Source: Paenacidovorax monticola (GTDB lineage: Bacteria; Pseudomonadota; Gammaproteobacteria; Burkholderiales; Burkholderiaceae_C). From it: a DNA stretch of 64,000 bases. Below are positions 39,499 to 49,691 of this stretch, piece by piece. Under the pieces are notes generated by a model. That model saw only the letters and a list, made by a program, of their open reading frames with translations. It made no database searches and had not been told where the DNA came from. The stretch's first letter is position 1. Each line of letters starts with the position of its first letter. Made by a program: the position numbers and the translations under genes. Where the stretch lies: NCBI RefSeq assembly GCF_014489595.1, contig NZ_CP060790.1, positions 2,418,001-2,482,000 on the forward strand, given 5' to 3'.

Positions 39499-41781
39499 TC
39501 AGGCGATCTTGAAACGGGCCACCGATTGGCGCAGTTCCTCGGCCATGTGCGACAGCTCGCGCACCTGCTGGGCCGTCGTACGGGTACCCTCACCGGTCTG
39601 CTCGGTCACCGCGAAAATGTGCTGGATGTTGTCCGCCACCTCGTTCGCCAGCTCGGCTTCGCGCGAGGTGGAGGAAGAGATCTGCTCAATCAGTTCGGCG
39701 AGGCGGCGCGACACGCGGTCGATCTCGGACAGCGCGGTACCGGCACTGTCGGACAGGCGGGCCCCTTCCACCACACCCTGCGTGGAGCGTTCCATGGCGG
39801 CCACGGCATCCTGTGTATCGGTCTGAATCGCCTTCACGAGCGCCGAAATCTGGCGCGTGGCGTCGGCCGAGCGTTCAGCGAGGCGCTGCACTTCTTCCGC
39901 CACCACCGAGAAGCCGCGGCCGGCTTCACCGGCCGATGCGGCCTGGATGGCGGCGTTCAGGGCCAGAACGTTGGTCTGTTCGGTAATGTCGGAAATCAGT
40001 TCCGTGATTTCACCGATCTCCTGCGACGATTCACCCAGACGCTTGATTCGCTTGGAGGTGTCCTGGATCTGGTCGCGGATGGAGTTCATGCCGCCGATGG
40101 CGTTCTGCACGGCCTTCAGACCCGAGTCGGCAGCCTGCAGCGACTGGCGCGCCACCGTGGCGGATTCCTGGGCCTGCGTGGACACCTCGTTGATTCGGGT
40201 CGCCATGTCGAGCACCGAGCGGCCCGTTTCACGGATCTCGCGCAGTTGCTCGGTCGAGGCGGCGAGCAGTTCCGTCGAGGTGCTGTCCACCTGGGCCGTC
40301 GTCTGCGCCACGCGGGTCGCCGTGTTCTGCACGCTGCCCACGAGCTGGCGCAGCTCTTCCACCGTGTAGTTCACCGAGTCGGCGATGGCGCCCGTGATGT
40401 CCTCGGTCACGGTGGCTTCCTGCGTCAGATCGCCTTCGGCGACGGACTGCAGTTCGTTCATGAGGCGCAGAATGGCCGCCTGGTTGGCGTCGTTCACGCG
40501 CTTGGCTTCCTGCTCCTGGCGCTTGGCGTCGCGCTGCTGCAATTCAGCGGCCGCCTGGCGCGTACGGCTGTCCATCAGCTGCACGCGCGAGATGCCCACG
40601 CCGCACAGCAGCACGAACAGGCCGGCAAGCGCCAGCGCCGCGAACTGCCCGGCACCCAGGCCCGTCTGAGCCGACAGCTTGGTCTGCAGGCCTTCGAGCT
40701 GGCGGCGCAGCGGCTCGCTGTCGGCAATGATGGCGGACTGCGCCTCGCGGGCCGACACCAGTCCTTGCAGGTTGCCCAGGATGGCGCTGGCCTGCGTGCG
40801 GGTCTGTTCGTACAGCTTGATCAGGGCCTCGAGCTGCTCGCGCGTCTGCCCATCCTTCGTGGCCGACAGGCGCAGCTCGGGGCTGCCGTCCAGGATGCCC
40901 TGGGCGATTTCCTTGAAGGAGTTCAAGTCCTTGCCGAGCAGGAACACGGCCTCGGGGCTCACGCCCTCGGTGGTCTGGAATTCGTTGGCGGACTTGCCGA
41001 TGCGCTGCGTCAGCATCACGAGCTGGCCCGCGGCCGAGATCTCGGCCGCAGGGGCGTTCTGCTGCAGCTTGAGCGAGGACACGGTCTCCGCGATTTCCAG
41101 CAGGTCGGACGACTGGCGGTTGATGGTGCGCAGAGCGTCTCCCACCTGGGTCAGGATCTTCTGCTGGCCCATCACCACGCTGGCGTTGCGCTCGGCGCGC
41201 TCCATCAGCTGGTTGATGGCATCGAGCTCGGGCTTGAAGGGTTCGCCCAGGGCCTGCACGCCCATGTCGCTGTCGCCGGCATTGAGCGCGCGCACGTTGC
41301 GCGCCAGCACCCCGGAGCTTTCCACCACGTCGGGGAAGGCCTGCGGACTGCCCACCAGGGCCTGCGACACCGATTTGGCAAGGCGCTGCGACTGCATCAG
41401 GGACTGGCCCGTGGCGGCCAGCTGCTGGGCAGAGCGGTCGGCCTGCTGCAGCACCCAGCCGGCAATCAGTGCCAACACCACCACGCCCACGGCCAGCAGC
41501 GCCAGCAGGCGGCGCTGGTGGGTGGCGGCCGGTGCGCGCCCCAGCAGGGGCAGGGCCACCATGTCTTCGTCCGACCCGGCCACCTCGGCGTACTGCGACA
41601 CGCCCGGGTCGCCCTGGACGCTGTTCATCGCATCGGTCTGGTAGGAGTCGCGCAGCGGCGAGCTCTCATCCAGCGCCGATGCCGCCTGCGGGCTGTGCAC
41701 ACCATCGGCAGACCCCACGTCCTCGCCTGGCTCCGCAGTCTTACGGTTGAACAGTTTTCCAAATTGATTGACGAAGGACAT
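39499..41781 (-). CDS. pilJ: PilJ, methyl-accepting chemotaxis protein of the type IV pilus system
   Basis: A 760-residue transducer with two membrane helices ([20 protein letters not shown] near residue 100 and [19 protein letters not shown] near residue 385). Between them lie two PilJ sensor modules, recognisable by repeated [12 protein letters not shown] and [18 protein letters not shown] segments. A HAMP region and a signalling domain with hairpin tip [16 protein letters not shown] follow. The long N-terminal cytoplasmic part before the first helix is typical of betaproteobacterial PilJ. It feeds ChpA kinase activity in response to surface contact or pilin state. Encoded between pilI and chpA. 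Confidence 0.93.
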   Translation of the reverse strand: MSFVNQFGKLFNRKTAEPGEDVGSADGVHSPQAASALDESSPLRDSYQTDAMNSVQGDPGVSQYAEVAGSDEDMVALPLLGRAPAATHQRRLLALLAVGVVVLALIAGWVLQQADRSAQQLAATGQSLMQSQRLAKSVSQALVGSPQAFPDVVESSGVLARNVRALNAGDSDMGVQALGEPFKPELDAINQLMERAERNASVVMGQQKILTQVGDALRTINRQSSDLLEIAETVSSLKLQQNAPAAEISAAGQLVMLTQRIGKSANEFQTTEGVSPEAVFLLGKDLNSFKEIAQGILDGSPELRLSATKDGQTREQLEALIKLYEQTRTQASAILGNLQGLVSAREAQSAIIADSEPLRRQLEGLQTKLSAQTGLGAGQFAALALAGLFVLLCGVGISRVQLMDSRTRQAAAELQQRDAKRQEQEAKRVNDANQAAILRLMNELQSVAEGDLTQEATVTEDITGAIADSVNYTVEELRQLVGSVQNTATRVAQTTAQVDSTSTELLAASTEQLREIRETGRSVLDMATRINEVSTQAQESATVARQSLQAADSGLKAVQNAIGGMNSIRDQIQDTSKRIKRLGESSQEIGEITELISDITEQTNVLALNAAIQAASAGEAGRGFSVVAEEVQRLAERSADATRQISALVKAIQTDTQDAVAAMERSTQGVVEGARLSDSAGTALSEIDRVSRRLAELIEQISSSTSREAELANEVADNIQHIFAVTEQTGEGTRTTAQQVRELSHMAEELRQSVARFKIA

Positions 41782-41804
41782 GGCTCTGCCTTACAGGGAA
41801 AAAC

Positions 41805-42331
41805 TCAAGCACTGATGCTCAGGAATGCGGGATGCTGCGAGAGGGTCTGCAAATTCAACTCTTGCCACCGGGTGCCCTGGGCGTCCAGGTAGGTGGTGCC
41901 GAAGAAGGGAGGCGCATCCTCGGCGGGCGGCTCGGAGGCCACGAAGGCATCCGTGCCGCGCAGTCCCGCCAGGCGGTCGACCAGCAGGGCCGCGTTCACC
42001 TCGAGCCCGGCATTGAGCGCCAGCAGGCTGGACTCGCTCAGGGCCTGCTCCGTGCGCGTGCTGCCCACGCCCAGCAGGCCGGCAAGGTCCACGACCCCGA
42101 CCAGGGTGCCGCGCAGGTTGGCCACCCCAGGAACCAGGCCTGGGTGTAGGGCACGGATTGCACGCCGGTCCACGAAAAGATTTCGCCCGATTGCCCCAGG
42201 GGCATCAGGTAGTTCTGGCCGGCGGACTCGACCGCCAGCCAGGAGGAAACGGATACGCCTTCCCCACGCGCCGCCTGCAGGCGGCCGGCAAGACGCGTTT
42301 GAAGTTCTCTGAGGGCTTCGCGATTGGCCAT
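41805..42331 (-). CDS. pilI: PilI, CheW-like adaptor; frameshift at 42125-42128
   Basis: Corrected length is 175 residues. CheW-like elements: VSSWLAVESAGQNYLMPLGQ, GVQSVPYTQAWFLG, then ANLRGTLVGVVDLAGLLG and the ALLVDRLAGLR strand. The reading frame changes at WFLG|VANLRG. Four G on the minus strand should be five to give F-L-G-V-A-N-L-R. Role: couples PilJ to the ChpA kinase. Lies between pilH and pilJ, as in other Pil-Chp clusters. Confidence 0.9.
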
Positions 42332-42347
42332 GGACGACGCAGGCGCC

Positions 42348-42713
42348 TCAGTTCAGCGCGTCGATCTTGGCCTGCAGTTCGGAGGGATCCACCGGCTTCG
42401 TGATGTAGCCACGCGCGCCCTGGCGCATGCCCCAGACCCGGTCGGTCTCCTGATTCTTGCTCGTGCACATGATGATGGGCACGTCAGCGTACTGCGGGTC
42501 GCGCGTGATCGCCCGGGTGAGTTGGAAGCCGTTCTGGCCAGGCATGACCACGTCCATGAGGATCAGGTCGGGCTTTTCCTCGGCTAGGCGACGGAAGGCT
42601 TCATCCGCATTCTCGGCGGTACGCACCTGCATGCCTTTCTTCTGCAGCAAGTCGGTCAGAAACATCAACTCGGTCTTCGAGTCGTCGACGACCAGTACCT
42701 TCTGAATGGGCAT
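42348..42713 (-). CDS. pilH: PilH, single-domain response regulator
   Basis: A 121-residue CheY-like receiver: VLVVDDSKTEL with the acidic pair, phospho-acceptor Asp in LILMDVVMPGQNG, a Thr/Ser switch in IIMCTSKNQ and Lys in YITKPVD. In Pseudomonas PilH acts on pilus retraction and cAMP control downstream of ChpA. Its start overlaps the pilG stop by one base (TAATG). Confidence 0.93.
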   Translation of the reverse strand: MPIQKVLVVDDSKTELMFLTDLLQKKGMQVRTAENADEAFRRLAEEKPDLILMDVVMPGQNGFQLTRAITRDPQYADVPIIMCTSKNQETDRVWGMRQGARGYITKPVDPSELQAKIDALN

Positions 42714-43111
42714 TACATCGCTCCTTGTTGGGAATTGCCAAACTGCTGCACGGCCTGCAGCAGCTGGTCTTTGGTAAACGGTTTGGTGAGATATTCCTGG
42801 CAGCCCACCATGCGGCCGCGCGCCTTGTCGAAGACGCCGTCCTTGGACGACAGCATGACCACGGGCGTGTCGGCGAAGCGCGCATTGCGCTTGATGATGG
42901 CGCAGGTCTGGTAGCCATCGAGCTTGGGCATGAGGATGTCGCAGAAAATCAGCTGGGGCTGGTAATCGTTGACCTTGGCCAGGGCATCGAAGCCATCGTC
43001 GGCCAACAGGACTTCATGCCCGCCCTGCTTGAGAAAGATTTCCGCGCTGCGCCGGATGGTATTGCTGTCATCCACCACGAGCACCTTGAAGGATGCGCCG
43101 GTCGTAGTCAA
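42713..43111 (-). CDS. pilG: PilG, single-domain response regulator
   Basis: A 132-residue CheY-like receiver: VLVVDDSNTIRRSAEIFL, Asp in LIFCDILMPKLDG, VVMLSSKDGVFDK and YLTKPFTKDQLL. PilG promotes pilus extension downstream of ChpA in the model system. The start is a TTG at 43111 with AGGAG 9 bases upstream. First of the pilGHIJ-chpA-pilU series, and preceded by the rubredoxin gene 50 bases upstream on the same strand. Confidence 0.93.
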   Translation of the reverse strand: MTTTGASFKVLVVDDSNTIRRSAEIFLKQGGHEVLLADDGFDALAKVNDYQPQLIFCDILMPKLDGYQTCAIIKRNARFADTPVVMLSSKDGVFDKARGRMVGCQEYLTKPFTKDQLLQAVQQFGNSQQGAM

Positions 43112-43161
43112 TTCTTACTGCTCCTGATGGGAAAAACAAACAACGCAGGCGACATCCGCGT

Positions 43162-43335
43162 TCAAATCTGAACCATCTCGAAATCTTCCTTGCGCGCACC
43201 GCACTCGGGACAGGTCCAATTCATGGGAACCTGATCCCATGGGGTATTGGGTGCTATGCCGTGCTCTGGAGAACCTTGAGCCTCGTCATATATCCAACCA
43301 CAGATCAAGCACATCCAAGTTTTTGAGTCCGTCAC
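43162..43335 (-). CDS. rubA: Rubredoxin
   Basis: A 57-residue protein translated from a GTG at 43335: it begins VTDSKTWMCLICGWIYDE, continues with the hydrophobic core residues TPWDQVP, and has the second metal pair WTCPECGARK. The two CxxCG motifs (Cys9/Cys12 and Cys42/Cys45) bind a single iron. Rubredoxins pass electrons to partners such as alkane hydroxylases, or reduce oxygen-stress enzymes. In this group the gene commonly precedes pilG without a known link to pili. It is noticeably less GC-rich than the neighbouring genes. Divergent from thiD, 94 bases apart. Confidence 0.93.
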   Translation of the reverse strand: MTDSKTWMCLICGWIYDEAQGSPEHGIAPNTPWDQVPMNWTCPECGARKEDFEMVQI

Positions 43336-43429
43336 AGCTTAATGGGCCTTCACATAGAATGCAACGATTGTATCTAGTCATAACCCTGGGCAGCGGCTTT
43401 GGCGCCACCCTTTTCGCCCGCACCGGTCC

Positions 43430-44382
43430 ATGACATCCAACCTCCCGCCCCCCTCCTCCGATACCGGTCTTCCGGACGATGCGCCCGATGATGCCAGCCC
43501 CGTCTGCGTGCTGATCTTCAACGCCTGCGACCCCAGCGGCGCGGGCGGCCTGACGGGCGACATTACCACCATCGCCTCGGTGGGCGGCCACCCCATCGCC
43601 GTGGTCACCGGCGCCTATGCGCGCGACACGGCCGAGGTGTTCGACCACTTCAGCTTCGACGACGAGGCCGTGTCCGAGCAGGCGCGCACCGTGCTGGAGG
43701 ATCTGCCCGTGCAGGCCATCAAGGTGGGCTTCGTCGGCAGCCCCGAAAACCTCAGCGCCATCGCCGAGATCGCGGCCGACTACGCCGACGTGCCGGTGGT
43801 CAGCTACATGCCCAACCTGTCGTGGTGGCGCGACGACCTGATCGACCAGTACCACGACGCCTTCCAGGAGCTGCTGCTGCCGCAGACTTCCGTGTTGGTA
43901 GGAAACCACAGCACGCTGTGGCGCTGGCTGCTGCCCGACTGGGGCAGCGACCGCCGCCCCTCGGCGCGCGACCTGGCCATGGCCGCCGCCGAGTACGGCG
44001 TGCCCTATGTGCTCGTGACCGGCATTCCCGCGCCGGACCAGTTCGTCGAGAACGTGCTGGCCTCGCCCCAGGCGGTGCTGGGCAGCGGCAAATTCGAACT
44101 GTTCGAGGCCACGTTCGCGGGCGCGGGCGACACCCTCTCGGCCGCGCTGGCCGCGCTCGTGGCCTGCGGCAACGACCTGGGCGAGGCAACGAGCGAGGCC
44201 CTCACCTACCTCGACCGCTGCCTGGACAGCGGCTTCCGCCCCGGCATGGGCCACATCCTGCCCGACCGCATGTTCTGGGCCCAGCCCGACGACGAAGACG
44301 ACGACGCGGCCGAGCCCCCCCTTTCCGAAGATGCATCGCCCCTGGAGGGCTTTGTGATGCCCCCCATGACACCAAGCACTGA
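43430..44382 (+). CDS. thiD: Hydroxymethylpyrimidine/phosphomethylpyrimidine kinase-like protein (ThiD family); frameshift at 44360-44365
   Basis: About 317 residues. A ribokinase-like kinase with [18 protein letters not shown] near the N-terminus, GFVGSPENL in the middle and the anion-hole/catalytic [19 protein letters not shown] near the end. ThiD phosphorylates the pyrimidine moiety in thiamine synthesis. The middle of the protein departs from E. coli ThiD, so substrate is inferred. As printed, the frame runs straight into hemL. One more C in the CCCCCC at 44360-44365 gives the natural end M-P-P-H-D-T-K-H-stop at 44382. The gene then overlaps hemL by 17 bases. Confidence 0.85.
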
Positions 44383-45675
44383 CCTCAACATCCCCCTGTT
44401 CGAACGCGCCAAGGCGCTCATTCCCGGCGGCGTGAACTCGCCCGTGCGGGCCTTCAAGGCCGTGGGCGGCACGCCGCGCTTCGTCAAGCGCGCGCAGGGG
44501 GCCTACTTCTGGGACGCCAACGACCAGCGTTTCATCGACTACATCGGCTCCTGGGGCCCATGATCCTGGGCCACGGCCACCCGGCCGTGCTGGAGGCCGT
44601 GCAGAAGGCCGCGCTTGAGGGCTTCAGCTTCGGCGCACCGACCGAGCGCGAAGTCGAGCTGGCCGAGGAGATCCTGCGCTTCGTGCCTTCGATGGAGATG
44701 ATCCGCCTGGTCAGCTCGGGCACCGAGGCCGGCATGAGCGCCATCCGCCTTGCGCGCGGCGCCACCGGCCGCAGCAAGATCATTAAGTTCAACGGCTGCT
44801 ACCACGGCCATGCCGACGCGCTGCTGGTGAAGGCCGGCTCGGGCCTGGCCACCTTCGGCAACGCCACGAGCGCGGGCGTGCCGCCCGAGGTGGTGCAACA
44901 CACGCTGGTGCTCGAATACAACGACATCGCCCAGCTCGAGGAAGCCTTTGCGCTGCACGGCAAGGACATCGCAGGCCTGATGATCGAGCCCATCGCGGGC
45001 AACATGAACTTCGTGCGCGCGAGCGTGCCCTTCATGCAGCGCTGCCGCGAGCTGTGCACGCAGCACGGCGCGCTGCTCGTGATGGACGAGGTGATGACGG
45101 GCTTCCGCGTGGCCCTGGGCAGCGCGCAGAGCGTGTACGCCCGCAGCATCCCCGGCTTCAAGCCCGACATCACGGTGCTCGGCAAGGTCATCGGCGGCGG
45201 CATGCCGCTGGCGGCCTTCGGCGGCCCGCGCGCCATCATGGAACACCTCGCGCCGCTGGGCGCCGTGTACCAGGCCGGCACGCTCTCTGGCAACCCCGTG
45301 GCCACGGCCTGCGGCCTGGCCACGCTGCGCGAGATCGCCAAGCCCGGCTTCTACGATGCGTTGGCGGCCAAGACCCGCTCGCTCGTCGACGGCCTGGCCG
45401 GCGCGGCACGCGCCGAGGGCGTGGATTTCAGCGCCGACAGCGAGGGCGGCATGTTCGGCTTCTTCCTGCTGCCCCAGCTGCCGCAGAGCTACCCCCAGGT
45501 CATGAAGACCGACAGTGCACGCTTCAACGCACTGTTCCACGGCCTGCTCGACCGCGGCGTGTACATCGCGCCCGCGCTGTACGAGGCCGGCTTCGTGAGC
45601 GCCGCGCACAGCGCCGAGGACATCGCGGCCACGGTCGCCGCGGCACGCGAAGTCTTCCGGTCGCTAGCAAAGTAA
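44366..45675 (+). CDS. hemL: Glutamate-1-semialdehyde 2,1-aminomutase; frameshift at 44557-44559
   Basis: Corrected length is 436 residues. Family sequence: [35 protein letters not shown], the CYHGHAD loop, [13 protein letters not shown] and the PLP-lysine in [18 protein letters not shown]. It is the PLP enzyme that makes 5-aminolevulinate for haem. The frame breaks after YIGSWGP. CCC at 44557-44559 should be CCCC, giving S-W-G-P-M-I-L-G-H. The start ATG 44366 lies inside the end of thiD, so translation is probably coupled. The last codons (SLAK) and the stop lie inside repeat copy 3. Confidence 0.93.
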
Positions 45676-45704
45676 TAGCTGCCTGCGCCTGACAGGCCAG
45701 CGCA
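45665..45704 (-). repeat. Dispersed intergenic repeat, copy 3 (overlaps the hemL stop codon)
   Basis: Read on the minus strand: GCGCTGGCC-TGT-CAGGCGCAGG arms followed by CAGCTATTACTTTGCTAG, the same hairpin plus AT-rich palindrome as the other three copies. Its far end includes the TAA stop of hemL at 45673-45675, so the element is fused to the gene's 3' end. Confidence 0.55.
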
Positions 45705-45725
45705 ACAGCCCGCTTCCACACCGAA

Positions 45726-45745
45726 CACCCGCCCGTGCGCGGGTG
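45726..45745. terminator. GC hairpin between hemL and the phosphatase gene, possible terminator
   Basis: A perfect 7-base stem CACCCGC/GCGGGTG has a 6-base loop, followed by CCTTCAC without a T tract. It lies 50 bases after hemL and 66 bases before the next start codon. Could be a weak or Rho-assisted terminator. Confidence 0.35.
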
Positions 45746-45811
45746 CCTTCACAGGCCTGTCATGGGCAAGCGCCACGCTTGTGCGATTTGACCGCACAGG
45801 AGAAGCGCCCC

Positions 45812-47560
45812 ATGAACCACCACCCCCTCGCCCGCCCGCTGCACAACCTCCTGCGGGACGCCGCCCCCCAGGCCAATGACCAGGGCCGCCGCCGCTTCGT
45901 GCGCCAGCTCGCCTGGGGCGCCGGCGCCGTGGCCGCCCTGCCGCTCGCGGCCTGCGGTGGCGGCGACGATGCCCCCGAAGTGCGCTTTGCCCATGGCGTG
46001 GCCAGCGGCGACCCGCTCGCCGACCGCGTGATCCTGTGGACCCGCGTGACGCCGCCCGCGGGCCACCAAACCGACATCCCCGTGCAATGGGAGGTGGCCA
46101 GCGACGCCGCGTTCGCCACCATCGTGGCGCGCGGCGATGCCAGCGCCGCAGCGGCCAGGGACTTCACCGTGAAGGTGGACGCCACGGGCCTCCAACCCGC
46201 CACGGCCTACCACTTCCGCTTCCGCGCCTACGGCACGGTCTCGCCCACGGCGCGCACACGCACGCTGCCCACGGGCTCGGTGGCGCAGGTCAAACTGGCG
46301 GTGTTCTCGTGCGCCAACTACCCGGCGGGCTACTTCAACGTCTACGCCGACGCCGCGCGCCGCAACGACCTCGACGCCACCGTGCACCTGGGCGACTACA
46401 TCTACGAATACGCGCAGGGCGGCTACGCCTCGGCCAATGCGGCGGCGCTGGGCCGCCTGTCGCAGCCCGCGACGGAGATTCTGAGCCTGACCGACTACCG
46501 CCAGCGCCACGCCCAGTACAAGAGCGACCCCGACCTGCAGGCCCTGCACGCGGCCGCGCCCATGATCGCCGTGTGGGACGACCACGAGATCGCGAACGAC
46601 ACCTGGGCGGGCGGCGCCGAGAACCACCAGGCCAACGAGGGCAGCTTTGCCACGCGCAAGGCTGCCGCCATGCAGGCCTACCATGAGTGGATGCCCACGC
46701 GCACGGCGAAGCCCGACCAGATCTACCGCAGCTTCGCGTTCGGCAACCTCGTGGCGCTGCACATGCTCGACACGCGCGTGATCGGGCGCGACGAGCAGCT
46801 CGACTATGCGGCCTTCTTCAAGGCCGGCGGCTTCGACGCGGCGGGCTTCACGGCCGCCGTGGGCAACCCCGCACGCCAGCTCATGGGCACGGCCCAGACG
46901 CAATGGCTGCAGCAACAGATGGCGGGCTCCGGCGCCACGTGGCAGATGCTGGGCCAGCAGGTGCTCATGGGCCGCATGAACATTCCTGCGCCCATCCTCA
47001 TCGAGACCCTGCAGCCCGGCGCGGGCATGACGGTGTCGCAGTACGCGGCGCTCGTGGCCAAGGCACGGACCGCGCCCGCCACGCTCACGACCGCAGAGAA
47101 GGCCATCCTCGCGCAGCCGTCGATCCCCTACAACCTCGACGCCTGGGACGGCTACCAGGCCGCACGCGAGACGGTGCTGGGCATGTCGCGCCAGCTCGGC
47201 AAGAACCTCGTGGTGCTCGCGGGCGACACGCACAACGCGTGGGCCAGCGAGCTGCAGGACATGAACGGCAACGCCGTGGGCGTGGAGTTCGCGACCTCGT
47301 CGGTGACCTCGCCCGGCTTCGAGGAGTACCTGCCCAAGGAGAACCCGGCCCAGCTCGCAGGCGCGCTGCAGCAGCTCATCCAGCCGCTCAAGTACTGCGA
47401 CACCTCGCGCAGGGGCTACATGGTGGTGACGGCCACGGCCAGCGAGTGCCGCGCGGACTGGGTGTACGTGAACACGATCACGAGCCGCCAGTTCACGGCC
47501 AGCACCGCGGCCTCGCTCAGCGTGCGTGCCGGCGCGCCGGGGAAGCTGGCCAAGGCCTGA
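45812..47560 (+). CDS. phoD: PhoD-like alkaline phosphatase/phosphodiesterase with Tat and lipoprotein-like signal
   Basis: A 582-residue exported metallophosphatase. The N-terminus has a twin-arginine motif (GRRRFVRQLAWG), a hydrophobic stretch and LPLAACGG, which also looks like a lipobox. A fibronectin-like PhoD N-terminal domain follows (FAHGVASGDPLADRVILWTR). The catalytic part has AVFSCANYPAGYFN, HLGDYIYEY, AVWDDHEIANDTW and VVLAGDTHNAW, the metal ligands of the PhoD family that use iron and calcium. Role: releases phosphate from phosphomono- and diesters outside the cytoplasm. The ATG at 45812 with GGAGAAG upstream is chosen over an in-frame start 69 bases earlier. Convergent with the cytochrome gene. 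Confidence 0.92.
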   Translation: MNHHPLARPLHNLLRDAAPQANDQGRRRFVRQLAWGAGAVAALPLAACGGGDDAPEVRFAHGVASGDPLADRVILWTRVTPPAGHQTDIPVQWEVASDAAFATIVARGDASAAAARDFTVKVDATGLQPATAYHFRFRAYGTVSPTARTRTLPTGSVAQVKLAVFSCANYPAGYFNVYADAARRNDLDATVHLGDYIYEYAQGGYASANAAALGRLSQPATEILSLTDYRQRHAQYKSDPDLQALHAAAPMIAVWDDHEIANDTWAGGAENHQANEGSFATRKAAAMQAYHEWMPTRTAKPDQIYRSFAFGNLVALHMLDTRVIGRDEQLDYAAFFKAGGFDAAGFTAAVGNPARQLMGTAQTQWLQQQMAGSGATWQMLGQQVLMGRMNIPAPILIETLQPGAGMTVSQYAALVAKARTAPATLTTAEKAILAQPSIPYNLDAWDGYQAARETVLGMSRQLGKNLVVLAGDTHNAWASELQDMNGNAVGVEFATSSVTSPGFEEYLPKENPAQLAGALQQLIQPLKYCDTSRRGYMVVTATASECRADWVYVNTITSRQFTASTAASLSVRAGAPGKLAKA

Positions 47561-47567
47561 GAGCAGT

Positions 47568-48002
47568 TCAGGGCCCCTCGCCCGCGGGTGGCGCGGGCGG
47601 CAGGGCCAGCAGCCACCGAGCCATCTGCAGCGACTGCGCCTCGGTGATCTGCGGGTGGCGCGGCATCAGCGCACGCCCCCATTCGCCCGCGCCGCCATCG
47701 CGGATCTTGCGGGCCAGGTATGCGGCCGCGTCGGCCCGCTCGCGGTAGCGCCCGGCGATCTGGCGGAACGATGGCCCCACGTAGCGGCGCTCCATGCCGT
47801 GGCAGCGCATGCAGTCCGATCCCTCGACCAGCACGCGGCCTTCGGCCGGCTCGGCACGGGCCTGCGGCGCGGCCGTGGTGCCCGGTTGCAGGATGCGCCA
47901 GCCCACGTGGAGCAGTCCCAGCACCACCAGCGCCATGAAGAGCACCAGCGCCCCGCCGATCCAGCGGGGCCGTGGCGGCGCAGCGTCGTCGCCCAGAGGC
48001 AC
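47568..48002 (-). CDS. Membrane-anchored small c-type cytochrome
   Basis: A 144-residue protein with one N-terminal membrane helix (GGALVLFMALVVLGLLHVGW) followed by a class I cytochrome c domain: haem-binding C64-MR-C67-H68 and a probable axial Met in RALMPRHPQIT. Starts at a GTG only 4 bases after the purH stop, so it is read from the purH transcript. Periplasmic electron carrier. The partner oxidase is not evident. Confidence 0.88.
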   Translation of the reverse strand: MPLGDDAAPPRPRWIGGALVLFMALVVLGLLHVGWRILQPGTTAAPQARAEPAEGRVLVEGSDCMRCHGMERRYVGPSFRQIAGRYRERADAAAYLARKIRDGGAGEWGRALMPRHPQITEAQSLQMARWLLALPPAPPAGEGP

Positions 48003-48006
48003 GCGC

Positions 48007-49605
48007 TCAGTGGCGGAAGTGGCGCACGCCCGTGAAGACCATGGCCACGCCGCGCTCGTTGGCGGCGTCGATCACCTCCTGGTCGCGCATGGAGCCACCG
48101 GGCTGGGCGACGCAGGTCGCGCCCGCATCCACCACCACGTCCAGGCCGTCGCGGAACGGGAAGAAGGCGTCGCTGGCCACCACGGTGTTCTGCAGGGAGA
48201 GGCCCGCGGCCTGGGCCTTGATGCTCGCGATGCGCGCGGAGTCGAGGCGGCTCATCTGGCCCGCCCCCACCCCCATGGTCATGCCGCCCTTGCAGAACAC
48301 GATGGCGTTGCTCTTGACGTACTTGGCGACCTTCCACGCGAACAGCAGATCCTGCATCTCTTCCTGCGTGGGCTGCTTGACGGTGACCACCTTCACGTCG
48401 GGCAGCTGCAGCTCGTGGTTGTCGGCGGTCTGCAGCAGCAGGCCCGAACCCACGCGCTTGGCGTCCATGGCGTTGCGGCCCTGCTCCCAGGCCGTGGCGC
48501 CGCCCGGGGGCAGCGCGATCTTCATGAGGCGCACATTGGCCTTGGCCTTGAACACCTCCAGCGCCTCGGGCGTGAAGTCGGGGGCCATCAGCACTTCGAC
48601 GAACTGCTTGCTCACCTGCTGGGCCGCCGCGCCGTCCAGCGGACGGTTGAAGGCGATGATGCCGCCGAAGGCGCTCGTAGGGTCGGTCTGGAAGGCCTTG
48701 CCATAGGCTTCCAGCGCGCTCGCGCCCACGGCCACGCCGCAGGGGTTGGCGTGCTTGACGATCACGCAGGCCGGCAGCTTGAAGCTCTTGACGCATTCCC
48801 AGGCCGCATCGGCGTCGGCGATGTTGTTGTACGACAGCTCCTTGCCCTGCAGTTGCACGCCCGTGGCCAGCGAGCCCGGCGCGGGGTAGAGGTCGCGGTA
48901 CCAGGCGGCCTGCTGGTGGCTGTTCTCGCCGTAGCGCAGGTCCTGCACCTTGATGAAGTGGCCGTTGCTCTGGCCCGGGAAGGGGTTGCGCGCGGGCACG
49001 TAGCTTTCGGCCAGCTTCTCGGGCTCGAAGGTCACGGAGGACAGGTAGTCGCTGATCGCGCCGTCGTACTGCGCGATGCGGTTGAACGCGGCCACCGACA
49101 GCGCGAAGCGCAGCTTGTCGGAGAGCTTGCCGCCCGCCTTCAGCTCGTCCAGCACGGCCGCGTACTGGTCGGCCGACGTGACCACACCCACGTCCTTCCA
49201 GTTTTTGGCGGCGCTGCGCACCATGGCGGGGCCGCCGATGTCGATGTTCTCGATCGCGTCGGCCAGCGTGCAGCCAGCCTTGGCCACCGTGGCCTCAAAG
49301 GGGTAGAGGTTCACCACGAGCAGGTCGATGGTGTCGATGCCGTGCTCCTTCAAGGCCGCCATGTGCGCAGGCACGTCGCGGCGCGCGAGCAGGCCGCCGT
49401 GCACCTTGGGGTGCAGCGTCTTCACGCGGCCGTCGAGCATCTCGGGGAACTGCGTGACCTCGGCCACTTCGGTGACGGGCAGGCCCTCCTTGGCCAGCAG
49501 CTGGGCAGTGCCGCCGGTGGAGAGCAGCCGGATGCCCAGCGCGTGCAGCGCGCGGGCGAATTCTACGATGCCGGTCTTGTCGGAGACGGAGAGGAGTGCG
49601 TTCAT
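48007..49605 (-). CDS. purH: Bifunctional AICAR formyltransferase/IMP cyclohydrolase
   Basis: A 532-residue enzyme for the last two steps of IMP synthesis. The N-terminal cyclohydrolase domain has [44 protein letters not shown] and [11 protein letters not shown]. The C-terminal formyltransferase domain has [41 protein letters not shown] and [11 protein letters not shown]. The frame is intact. It lies downstream of dusB-fis, with repeat copy 4 in the gap between fis and purH. Confidence 0.97.
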   Translation of the reverse strand: MNALLSVSDKTGIVEFARALHALGIRLLSTGGTAQLLAKEGLPVTEVAEVTQFPEMLDGRVKTLHPKVHGGLLARRDVPAHMAALKEHGIDTIDLLVVNLYPFEATVAKAGCTLADAIENIDIGGPAMVRSAAKNWKDVGVVTSADQYAAVLDELKAGGKLSDKLRFALSVAAFNRIAQYDGAISDYLSSVTFEPEKLAESYVPARNPFPGQSNGHFIKVQDLRYGENSHQQAAWYRDLYPAPGSLATGVQLQGKELSYNNIADADAAWECVKSFKLPACVIVKHANPCGVAVGASALEAYGKAFQTDPTSAFGGIIAFNRPLDGAAAQQVSKQFVEVLMAPDFTPEALEVFKAKANVRLMKIALPPGGATAWEQGRNAMDAKRVGSGLLLQTADNHELQLPDVKVVTVKQPTQEEMQDLLFAWKVAKYVKSNAIVFCKGGMTMGVGAGQMSRLDSARIASIKAQAAGLSLQNTVVASDAFFPFRDGLDVVVDAGATCVAQPGGSMRDQEVIDAANERGVAMVFTGVRHFRH

Positions 49606-49640
49606 GGCGGTGGAGTGGTAGTTTTGGATCGGATGGGGCT

Positions 49641-49685
49641 TCGGCGCCCACGGGGAAAGCGCCAGAAGCTATTAAAGGTGTAGCA
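49641..49685 (+). repeat. Dispersed intergenic repeat, copy 4 (between fis and purH)
   Basis: TCGGCGCCCACGG and GAAAGCGCCAG form the GC-rich part, followed by AAGCTATTAAAGGTGTAGCA, the AT-rich imperfect palindrome shared with copies at 6641, 24521 and 45665. It fills the 86-base gap between two genes on the minus strand and ends 7 bases before the fis stop. Confidence 0.55.
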
Positions 49686-49691
49686 CCCCGT

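Noticed and set aside
43430..44563. ThiD-HemL fusion protein
   Set aside because: It depends on one missing C. The alternative frame gives a natural ThiD stop and the HemL start lies at 44366.
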